Assembly (NCBI GenBank): GCA_015680685.1
Contig: MNCI01005835.1
Span: forward strand, 258,538 to 322,537
Source: Gnetum montanum
Taxonomy: Eukaryota; Streptophyta; Gnetopsida; Gnetales; Gnetaceae
DNA: 64,000 nucleotides
Direction: 5' to 3'
How positions within the stretch are numbered: the stretch's first letter is position 1; every line of letters starts with the position of its first letter. The notes beneath the pieces were generated by a model. The model worked only from the letters and a program-made list of their open reading frames with translations, was not told the DNA's origin and made no database searches. The translations under genes and the position numbers were made by a program. This document shows positions 8,708-18,813 of this stretch, one piece after another.

Positions 8708-11700
8708 TCAACATAGGTGGCCATCTCCCCCATGACTGAATTACAAGGGAGAGATCCGAAATAATGAGCGTCTATTTGAATTTCGTAAAAGTGTCTAACT
8801 TCTTCCCATTGATGTTCTCAGATTAAGGGGTGGAAGTTGGCGACACTCATACTCAAATGTATCTATGCCTTCGTTGTTAACATGAGTTGTTTCCTCAGTT
8901 TGTTCCATGCATATTGGTTTGCTCTTTCTAGTAGCTGTCAACCATGGGGTGTCCACTACTTGTGTGGTTGCTACATACAGGCACCTTTGAATTTGTGTTT
9001 CTTGGACACACCGATTACATGGAAGAGATGCTGAACATTCTTCCATGTCATCACCCTTTGAGTCACTGTATGTGATGCATGAAACTTTCTTCTTCTCGAT
9101 CTTTCCATAAATATTTATCTTAGATATCTGTAAGGAAAGATCGCGGATCCCTAGGTACGCATCTACTGTACTTAGCCATGACCTTCCCATTATAATTGGG
9201 AAGCCCCCATTATTGTTGTTAACTTCTATCACCAGGAAGTTAGCTGGGTAGGACCAACCATCTACAGTGGTAACAATGTCCTCCACCAATCCCAAGGGAA
9301 TGGTGATGGACTGGTCTGCCAACTCTAGTTGAATGTTGCTCTTCTTAAGTTGGGGTAGGTTTCAGGCTTGATACATTTCTTGTGAAATTAAGTTGACCTT
9401 GAAACCTGAGTCAAGAAGAGCCTTATGTGGTTTGTTCCCAGTGATTTGTAAATAGATTAAGGGACTCCCAGGGTCAGATAGTTTCCTGGGAAGGTGGCCT
9501 ACCTTGATCCAATCGATTATGCGTATAGCTCTATTGTTGGACTGAAGGGTGCTCCGAAGTGTTAGATGGTCAAGGAGTGTACATGGGCTCAATCACTTAT
9601 TGTTGCGAGAGCTTGTCTAGGCTTTTGGTTATGAAGATAGGTCTTCTCTTTTTATAGTTGTCAGAACCAGCAGCGGGTTGAATGTTTACGGCTCTCGTAG
9701 CATGGCGTTGCTATGGTTGAGTAGGGAGTTCCCCTTGCATTGTTGGAGCAGGGTGTATGGGAACTACAAGTGGAAGAGGTGCAGATGGAGTTGGAGGATG
9801 GTAACTATGTGGGGTGCCTCCCAGAGGAGAAGGAGTTCTCCTAAAGTACTCCCGAACTTGGTAGTGATGTTGGGGAGTTGTGTGACTCATAGAGTCACTT
9901 GGAGAAACCAGCTGCTGCACATAATAGCCATAAGGATCAGGTTGCCAGTAAGGGTATTGTTGTTTCGGCGATGGCATCCCCATGACTGTGAGTATTGCCA
10001 TTGCTGATGCTATCTGATGGGTTGTGATGGAGTTCCACTTGGATAGTATGTCAATAGTTGGTGGAATTGTCTTAGGTTACCTTGAAGATAAGGTAACCTT
10101 CGGGGTGTCTGCCATTGGTTAAGTCTTGGATTAAGTGCAGACACCCCAGACTCCTGTAGATGTGAGATGATTGGACAACATCCCTTAGGATGATCATAAT
10201 AGCAAATCTTACATCCACCATCATCTTCTGTGTTTGAATCCATAACTTCATTGGAGATAGTAATTTTCCCCTTACCCTTGTTATGTGCAGGGCCTGAATT
10301 TCTCTGCTTTGTCTTACCTTTGTCACTACTTCGTTCCTCCTTAGACTCCTCTACAATTTTCAAGATAGTTTCAAGTCTAGAGTCTAAGGAATCCCACAAT
10401 TGATCCATCTTAGCCAATACTTCTATTGTTAGTTTTTGAATTGGTAAGATTTTTCTATTCACCAACCCTTCGAGTGGTGACTCATCCTCTTCATCGCAAA
10501 ATTTCACTCCCTACTTTCAAAGGGAGGGATCACGGTTGTATTCTTCCACACTCTCTCTTTTCCGTAGCTCACCTTCTTCTTTTACTACTTGTTCCAACAA
10601 GCAATGAACTTCATGGGATCTAAGTTTTGATAGTCTCCCTTGGGCATAAGTCCCAAGGGTTATCCTGGTTTCATACCTTAGCCCATCTACGATGTGGTGG
10701 AGTTGATCCCGTTGTGCGTAACCATGGCCCAGGCAATGATGTAACACTGCGTAGTAGCGGCCCATGGCAGCATCCAAGGGTTGATGAGTACCTTGCTTCC
10801 ATCCTTGGATCTTCTTATGCAAGTTAGACACTCTGAAGTACATTTGATACTTATCGTTGAAGAGTTCTAACATCGTACCCCACCTCCTGATGGTTTCCGG
10901 CTCTAAGGACCGGTACCAACTCTCTGCTTCCTTTATGAGTGTCCTGGGAAATAACTTAATTTTTTTCCACTCATTGTCTATATCTTGCAAGGCACAGGCA
11001 TCGTGGAATTCCTGTAAATGATGCTGCGGATCAGCATTGTATCCCCCTTCAAAGCGTGGGATATTGTTCATGTCTAAACGCTTGATCCAACTATCTTTTA
11101 AATGCCTTGTTGGTATTCTCACTGCCTCCATTATATTGAGCATACTTCGGGTTGCAAGTAGGGGCTCGTCATGATCATCTCTCTCATGACGTCTATGATG
11201 TCTACGTTGTTCCCTACTTTCCCTTCGTTCATGCCCTTGTCCTCTCCCTCGACTCTCTCATCGAGGTCTCTCATTTCGCCTACCTCTATCCTCACCGTTA
11301 TGCTCGTGATGGCTGCACCCAGATGTGGAAGGAGAGGGTGAGTGATGAGATGAAGGAGAAGAAGAAGGAGAACCATTGCCATGACGATGTTTCCTACCGT
11401 CTCTTCTATGGTTTTAGCCCCGATCATGATGACGATCTAAGTGCCCGTCCTTGTTATATGTTGTTGTTCCCTCAGTGAACAATTGGTGTTCACAGGGATC
11501 AAAACCAAGGTTGTGTATCATGGATCGTAGGTTCTGATACCCCACCTCCTCACTATCATTAGGAGGGGGAACATCTTTCGATAGAGAACCCGTTATGAGT
11601 GGTTCACCATCTCTGATTTCACTAAGGACGTGCGGGACCTCCTTGCCCTTCAACAGTGTATGTTGGCTCTTCTGCCTTGAGTCCCTCATACGTTGTGCTT

Positions 11701-12031
11701 CTATGGAATGATAATCCCTTTTATCAAAGTCACCTATAACGTATTCAGCATAGAGCTGAGTCATGTTGATCTGTGCCAAAGCACGGAGGAGCATGTTGGG
11801 GACTAATCGATCTGGAGGTAACACGATGTTACCTTGCAAATCTCTCCATCGCAACTATTCGTCTTGATGGAGGATAAAGGTAAAGTTTGGAATATACTCA
11901 TTGGGATGAGTATATACCACTCAGTATTGTTAAGGAGTTCACGAATTTAGGTTATGTGTTTTTGATTGCCGACTATTCTTTGTATTATCCCTAGGTGGTG
12001 AGTTGCTTTTGTTAGAAGAAGAAGAAGACAT
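8708..12031 (-). pseudogene. gag-pro: gag-protease, element B (interrupted)
   Basis: One frame from ATG at 12031 to a stop at 8708-8710 covers Gag leader, Gag core, CCHC knuckle and retropepsin. The core includes ESWYRSLEPETIRRW (about 10900). The zinc knuckle is CKICYYDHPKGCC (about 10165-10205), pattern CX2CX3HX4C. The protease has LLDSGFKVNLIS (about 9400) with the Asp-Ser-Gly active site, and IIMGRSWL (about 9180). Gag and protease share one frame, so no frameshift signal is needed. Stops include TAG in the leader near 11858, TAA near 11413 and TAG near 10508; the Pro/Tyr-rich linker (9711-10001) lies in another frame because of compensating indels. Confidence 0.88.
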
Positions 12032-12154
12032 AGTGTCTTATCAGTGTGCTAATTACCGTTATATAAATTTTTGTTTAATTAACCTGAAGGGTTCGTTTAA
12101 GCTCTCAACGATGTGAGTGATATCCTATGTTCTATTCAGCGCACAAACACTTAG

Positions 12155-12172
12155 TCCTCGGCAACAGCGCCT
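12155..12172 (-). promoter_or_regulatory. Primer binding site of element B (decayed)
   Basis: Matches the tRNA-Asp complement at most of its 18 positions, with changes at the LTR-proximal end, one in the middle and one in the purine run. It lies one base from the 5' LTR. Confidence 0.85.
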
Positions 12173-12173
12173 A

Positions 12174-12956
12174 TGATGAGTGGCAAGATACCCCTACACT
12201 CAACCATAAAAATACAAGCATAGCACACACGATCTGATCAAATTCCGTAGACTAAGTGCCTACACGCCCAGGTTAATCATTCGTTGTCTTCCTAGACTTA
12301 CTTGTAGTTGTCACGGTGTATGGTTAAGTAAGTCTGAGGTATATGATTTTTATAGCTTTTTATGTTTTATCTCCTATGCTAACAAGGTGAAGGGTTGAGA
12401 AACTAATTACTAACTCTAACTAATGAACTAAGTCTAAATTACATAGCGTCAGCATCCATTCCCACTTACCATACACACCCTAAACCGATGCAATCGTGGC
12501 TACCAAACGTTAATCGTTGCTGGGATCACCACGTGTAACACACGTGCTCGAAGCGGTCGTACTGAGGCACTTAACTAGGAGAGAAGGGTTGAGAGAGAAA
12601 GAAGTAAATAATAGATAATAAATAACAATAAATAAAATCCTAATTAGCCTATTCCATGCACTGCAAGGTTTATCCAAGAAGCTCGTCTTTATTGCCGTAC
12701 ACAAACTTGTGTTCAGGTACAATGTTTGCTCGAATAAAGATCCATTCACTTTAGGACTCATACTGTGGGCACATGAAAAATATTCTATCTCTGGAGTGAT
12801 TAATCTACTAGAGTTTCCCTACTGTCTAGCCTAGGATGAGGAAACAAGGGAGAGCTGCCTCTTATTTATAGATATGACAGCGCACCGTGATATCGCGTAC
12901 GCGATATCACGGGGGAGGATCCGATATCGTGGCCCATGCGATATCGCGTCCCATCA
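12174..12956 (-). repeat. Element B 5' LTR (783 bp)
   Basis: TGATGAGTGG to CCCATCA, followed by target duplication GTTTG. TATA box at 12863-12870 and about four GATATC-type palindromes at 12887-12946. Confidence 0.93.
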
Positions 12957-12961
12957 GTTTG

Positions 12962-13801
12962 GAAGGTATAGAGATGGTTCAAATGATTCTTAATCATAGG
13001 TGATGCTCAAAATGTTAGAATTTTTCATTGAAAGTGTGTGAAAGAAGGAGTTTGGGTAAGGTAAATTGATTAAGCTTTATATTAAATGGTTAGTAAAAAT
13101 TATGGAATGGATGATCAAAGATGATTATATAGGAAAGTAACAATAAGTGCGTTAGTGTACTGGAGGCACAAGATGATGTGGGGTTGGTCATCAGGTATAA
13201 AGCACAAGAGTTATACAAGTGAATCCTTCCCAAACAAGGCTCCAGCCCTTAGTACCCTTGTATAGCCACACCTTCTAGTGTCCATAAGCACTCAAGGAGT
13301 TGAATGTAAAACATACTTATTTTCCAAGATACACATGTTAGCATTACCTCAATGAGAAAAATAACACTATATTATATAAAACCATTAAATTATTATTATA
13401 TATAATAGTGAGGTGGAATCAGAGTAGCAAGGATTGCAGAAAATGAAATGTGAGTTGTCTTACCATAGGCATAATGAATTATGTATGTGATGTCTGGTTA
13501 AAGTAATCATTAGCTCTAATGTTCAAGATCCAAACCAAGTCCATACCACTTACTAGTGACATCACATTGTATCATTCTAAGACTAACCACTACAAGACTA
13601 CCACAATCGTAAGGAGTATTATACTTGGTAATGAAGTCAACTCTTGGCAAAGATGTCTCCTAGACATGTGATATGTCTTTTGTCTCCTCTTATTTTTTAG
13701 CCAAGACATCTTCTTGACCTCCAAGATGTGTTCCTAGCATTCACAAACCCACAAAAATCACCTATAGGAAGACAAAGAAAATCAAAAGAGGTGTTCCTAC
13801 A
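12962..13801 (-). repeat. Element C 3' LTR and flank (left edge undefined)
   Basis: The chromovirus 3' LTR begins at 13801 in minus orientation with TGTAGGAACACC, directly after a purine-rich GGATGGGAGAATTGG that fits a Ty3/gypsy polypurine tract. The other LTR edge cannot be placed because no sister LTR remains in the window. No ORF is present. Confidence 0.5.
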
Positions 13802-13879
13802 CCAATTCTCCCATCCTTCAAAAAGTAAACTTATGTGAACAAGGGAGTAGGGGTAGAAGTGAGCCCCCACTTAACAAGT

Positions 13880-15110
13880 TTGCTCTCATGGATCCATGCA
13901 ACATCATCAATAGATTGATCCTTCTAATGAATCAAGTACTCATGCCTCGTTACTCCACAAGTGCTTGAAGCTTTCATTCTCTTGAGTATGATTGCCTTCC
14001 TCCTCATTGAAGGCTTGGACTTAACAATAGCCCCCTTTAATTCATTGATGTTGTCCTACATAGTTTCATCATTAGCTAGTCCATGGCAATGCATAAGATT
14101 TACAACATTAAATATAAAAGACATACCCACATCATTTGGTAAGTCAATCTCAAAATCATTATCATTAATTTTTGGCATTTATTTTGAAAGGATCCATCTT
14201 CTTAGCTTTCAACTTGGAGATGTTGACATCTCTCAACCTCTTCTTCTTCAAGTGCACCCAAACTGGATCACCAATAGCAAAGTTAGATTTTTACTTGTCC
14301 TCAGTCCTCTTTAGGACTCTCTCTTTAGCCTTCTTCTCCAGACTTTCCTTCACTTATGTATGAAGATCCCTCATCTCTTGCATAAAATTAGCACTTAGTT
14401 GAGCGTCTTCCTTAAATTTCTTCACATTGTTCATCATCTTTGGATAAAAATCATAATTCACCTTAAATGCACCTTTTCCAATGACAACACAAAAACCATT
14501 ATTATAAGAGAATTCAACATAACATAGCAAAATTTTTCATTGATTGGGCTGTCCATTACATAAAAACTTCAAAATGTTCAGTAAAGATTTATTTACTACT
14601 TAGTTTGACCATTAGATTATGGATGATATGCACTAGAAAAATTCAATTTTATTCCTAAAAGTTTTCAAAGGGACCTCCAAAAATGACTAGTGAACTTAGA
14701 GTCTCTATCACTAACAATATTCAAAAGAATTTCATGCAACTTCACAACAAGCTGGAAGAATAAATTTGCAACATGAGAAGCATCACCCATCATTTTTCAT
14801 AAAATGAAGTATGTCATCTTGAAGAGCCTGTCCACTATAATAAAAATAGCATTGTTCATACTTTTGGTCTTTGGAATCCCACTTACAAATTCCATTAACA
14901 TACTTTCCCCTGGATCCTTGGGAATTGACAAATACATGTAATGTCCATCCACTCCTTTAACTCTGAATTTTTGACATGTTAAACACTCATTTACAAATTT
15001 TGAAACTTTAGATATCATTCTAGTCCAAAAATAGTACATACTCACAATCTCTAATGTTTTATCCCTACCCATGTGACTTGCCATACCACCATAATGCTTT
15101 TCAACCAAAA
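13880..15110 (-). pseudogene. pol: Element C integrase and chromodomain
   Basis: Read on the minus strand. The integrase zinc domain (15108 downward) has His residues in MVEKHYGGMASHMGRDKT and CLTC near 14980. The catalytic core has VDRLFKMTYFIL near 14810 and, with stops, a segment resembling [12 protein letters not shown] near 14700 and YHP.SNGQT near 14630. The C-terminal part has IGDPVWVHLKKKRLRD near 14270. Near 13910-13990 ILKRM...HEYLIH.KDQSIDDVAW matches the chromodomain pattern that targets chromovirus integration to heterochromatin. The HLRK-type C-terminus and chromodomain suggest the Reina-like chromoviruses; that clade call is an inference. Confidence 0.82.
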
Positions 15111-15289
15111 TATTCTTTCAAAAATCACAATTGTAAACACATACCTTCTTATTTTTGAATAAAAGTTCATCTTGAATATGATAGTTCCTTCATTAGTCTA
15201 TCCTACTCAACAATGATTTCTTTAAGCTCATCCAAACACACCCAAAATAATAATTATGTTCATACAAACTAGAAAAATCACCCATACCT

Positions 15290-16450
15290 TCTACATAAGG
15301 TAGACTAAAATTCATCACATGCACCCTAGACACTGCATCAATCATCACATTCACTTTTATGCTTCATCAAAAATTGAACTCATGTAATTGTGTAACCCAC
15401 TTCATGTGTTAGCACTCAACTTCTTTTGGGAATTTAGAAATTGAAGTGCTTTGTGGTCCATCATTAAGATGACCTCCTTGGATAACAAGTAATACTTCCA
15501 ATTCTTGATCTCTTGAAGAATAGTGTATAACTTTCTCTCATTTATGCTATATTTTTTTCCTTAACTCATGAAACTTTTCTAAAAAGAAAAGGACAAGCCT
15601 ACCTTCTTGTGAAAATACCCCTTTAATGGTAAGTTGACTTGGATCCACCTCCACCTAAAAAAGCTTCTAAAAATCTAGAATTGCAACCACTTGCATACTA
15701 GTTTTTTTTCCTTTAGTAAGTCAAAGTTTTTTTGAGTTTCATTACCTTACCTAAAATCTTTGTTCTTATTCAAAAAGCAAATATAGGTCAAGATATACCA
15801 TGAAAAGTTTTTATGAACTTCCCATAAAAACCTACTAAACTAAGAAATGATCTTACCTTTCCAACATTCTTAAAAGTTAGCCAATCTCTAATAGCCCTCA
15901 TCTTGGTAGCTTCTATTTGAATTTGGTTTTTAGAAATCATCTAAGTATTTGATCTTCCTCTTGAAGAAATAACCTTTCTTCACATTGATTACCAAATGTG
16001 CCTTTTCTAATTTAAGACACACTCTCCTCAAGTGATCCAGGTGCTTCTCCTCATTAGAGGAGTAAATCAAAATATCATCAAAAAAGATAATACAATATTT
16101 ATCAATAAAGTATTTAAGTAAATCAAGCATCAACCTCATGAATTTAGCAAGTGCATTCATGAGCCCAGATGGCATCACCAACCACTCAAATAATTCATCT
16201 AATATTTTGAAATCTATCTTCCATTTATCACCAGGTTTGATTCAAATTTAATCGTATCCACTCTTCAAATCAATTTTGCTAAAGATCTTTGCATTGATAA
16301 GGACATCATGAATATCATCCATCATTGGAATAGGAAAGCTCTACCTCATTATTATCCTATTCATAGCCCTAGAATTAGTGCATTTCTCCATTCGTCATTA
16401 TTCTTCATTGGAACAAACACTGCTAGAATTGCATAAGGTGAAGCCATTTG
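15290..16450 (-). pseudogene. pol: Element C reverse transcriptase and RNase H
   Basis: FPIPMMDDIHDVL and FSKIDLKSGYD near 16250-16340 are RT fingers/palm motifs; VMPSGLMNALAKFMRLM and the catalytic FFDDILIYS lie at 16074-16181 in an 83-codon open piece. RNase H is seen near 15400-15480 as VILMMDHKALQFLNSQKKL. Stops and shifts break it throughout. This is the only reverse transcriptase I can find in the window; it belongs to C and not to the GATATC family. Confidence 0.85.
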
Positions 16451-16775
16451 CAAGCTACTCCTCTACTTGCCTTTGCAATTTTGCTCGCTAATTTAGTATC
16501 ATCTACTATGATATCTCATTTGGAATGATAGCATCAAGAATAAAATCAATTTGGTGGTGTACATTACTCATCAATGGAAATCCATCCAATTCTTCCTTGA
16601 ACACCTTGGGAAATTACTCCTTCAAGCCTAGCATACCTCTTGGAAGTTCTACCTACACATCATCATAGTTAGAAGTAATAATTAATTTAATAACAAATCC
16701 AGAACCAGTTTCTTCATGTTACTTAATGTATTTCCTCTCTCTTGGAAGGATTAAGAAAGTATTAAGTGAGCTTTA

Positions 16776-17080
16776 CTATCTCACATATTTAGCTATCATA
16801 GGAATTAACTCATGGATTCCATCAAGTCTAGCTACACTCCATACATTGCTTGCCCAATCAAATTGAGCACCATTGTTAAAAGTCCAAGGTCTACCAAGAA
16901 TTACATCAACATAATTAATTTGAAGTACATCACATTTTATAACATCATGAAAATTCCTAGTTTTAAATTTCAAAACATATTTCTCTCTTACCTCGTGAGA
17001 GAAATCTCTTGACAATCATTGTACCTTGTAGGATTTAGGATGAGGATTATTTACCAAATTCAATTTAGCAACTACTCTAA
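16776..17080 (-). pseudogene. pol: Element C aspartic protease
   Basis: A 79-codon open piece contains VDVILGRPWTFNNGAQFDW, the ILGRPW flap-distal motif of Ty3/gypsy retropepsins. The Asp-Ser/Thr-Gly active-site segment expected upstream near 17090 is not clearly preserved. Confidence 0.7.
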
Positions 17081-17149
17081 ATGAAATAACATTTTTTTTG
17101 AACTTCTTCATCAATTAAAATATGAATCCATTCCTACTAAGTAAACATC

Positions 17150-17832
17150 TAGCCCTAGGTTGAAATAATAATTTTCTAGTAGGATGGTCTCCTCTATTCA
17201 CATTCCTCATGAATGCACTAGAATTTAGTTTGGAAACTTTCTTAATCTTAGGAGCATTAGGATTACCTCTTTGAAGGGCTTGGCTAAATGTCTCCTTTGC
17301 TTCTATTATTTGCACATCCTTACCCTTGGCTACCTTGAGAAGTGGACACTCTCATTGCTTATGTATCCATTCTCCATACTTAAAGTGCTAAATCTTGGAT
17401 GAGTTGATGCCTTGAACCTTATTATCCTTGCCTTTGTCCTTCTTAGCTTTGCTCTTCTCATTATTCTTCTTTGTCTTCTTGTTATGGATGTCATCTTTGT
17501 CTTCAGATTTGGACTTAGAGCCCTTCTCTGATTTGGATCCCTTGTCTTTCACTTTTGAAGCTTATTTGCTCCTATTCCCAAAACCATTGAGTTTCTTTTC
17601 TACCTTAAGTGTCATATGATAAGTCTCATCAAGAGTTTGTGGCTCATAGAATCGCAACTCTTGCTAATGCGCTATTTTGAGACCTCCAAGAAAGATTGAA
17701 GCATGTTTGTACTCATCCTAGTTTATCTTAATATAATGGGATAGTTCACAAAATTTGATGTAAAAATCCTTAACATCTTTGTTATCTTGCCTTAAAAATT
17801 TCAACTTCATGATTGTCTATTACCTCTATCAA
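17150..17832 (-). pseudogene. gag: Element C Gag, C-terminal part with zinc knuckle
   Basis: Near 17345-17390 the minus strand gives CFKYGEWIHKQ.ECPLLKV, a CCHC knuckle in which the second Cys is Tyr. A Lys/Asp/Ser-rich linker follows upstream. The reading is cut at 17832 by element D and resumes at 24883. Confidence 0.7.
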
Positions 17833-18668
17833 TGATGGGATGCGATATCACATGGGCCGCGATATCACATACGCGATATCACATGGGCTACGATATTGTG
17901 TCTTCCCCTACGATATCCCGTACACGATATCACAGTGCACCGTCAAATTTATAAATAAGAGGTAGCTCTCCCTTGTTTCTCATTCTAGGCATAGAACGTA
18001 GCAAAAATCTGGTAGTTTTACCTCTCCAGAGATAGAATAATTTCCATGTGCCCGCAGTAGGAGCTCCAAAATGAACGGATCTTTGTTCAAGCAAATATTG
18101 TACCTGAACATAAGTTTGTGTATAGAAATAAAGACGCACTTCTTGGATAAACCTTGCAGTGCATGGACTAAGCTAGATAGGACTTTATTTATTGTTTACC
18201 ATTTAAATGCTTTATTAGTTGATTAATTCCCTCTCAACCCTTCTCCCATAGTTAAGTGCATTCAGTATGACCGCTTCGAGCACGTGCATTACGCTTGGTG
18301 ATCCTAGCAACGACTAGTGTTTGGTAACCAAGGTTGCATTGGTTTAGGGTGTGAATAGTAAGTGGGAATAGATACTGATGCTAGGTTAATTAAGGTTTAG
18401 TTAGTTAGTTAAAGTTAGTTAATTAGTCTCTTCATCCTTCACCTCGTCAGCATAGGAGATAAAACCAAAAACACATAAAAATCAGATACCTCAGAATTAC
18501 TTAACCATACAACTGTGACAAATACAAGTAAGTCTGGGAAGATAATGAATGATTAACCTTAAGTGTTCCATAAGGCGTGTAGGCACTTAGTCTACGGAGT
18601 TCGACCGTATCGCACGTGCTATGCTCGTATTCATATGGTTGAGTGGAGGGGTACCTCGCCACTCATCA
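17833..18668 (+). repeat. Element D 5' LTR (836 bp)
   Basis: TGATGGGATG to CACTCATCA. U3 has about six GATATC-type palindromes (17840-17935) before the TATA box; the 3' LTR of the same element has about nine. An ATAAAG signal near 18127 and a terminal block shared with all family LTRs follow. Confidence 0.93.
17950..17957 (+). promoter_or_regulatory. TATA box of element D 5' LTR
   Basis: TATAAATA followed by AGAGG, 118 bp into the LTR and directly after the palindrome array. Confidence 0.75.
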
Positions 18669-18669
18669 T

Positions 18670-18687
18670 TGGCGTCGTTGCTGGGGA
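18670..18687 (+). promoter_or_regulatory. Primer binding site of element D
   Basis: TGGCGTCGTTGCTGGGGA, two changes from the perfect tRNA-Asp complement, both C to T. Confidence 0.9.
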
Positions 18688-18813
18688 CTAAGTGTTTGTG
18701 CGCTAAGTAGAACATAGGAAATTATCCACATCATTGGGAGCTTAAATGAACCTTAGGGTTAATTAAACAAAAAATTTATATAATGGTTAATCAGCACACC
18801 AAATTAAACTAAG

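Larger units (their letters stand above)
5823..12956 (-). mobile_element. Element B: complete GATATC-family element (7134 bp)
   Basis: Both LTRs, primer site, gag-protease, 3' segment and polypurine site are present in minus orientation. The flanks are GTTTG at 5818-5822 and GTTTG at 12957-12961, a perfect 5-bp target duplication that fixes both ends. The internal region (5472 bp) has no reverse transcriptase, RNase H or integrase, so the copy is non-autonomous. Confidence 0.95.
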
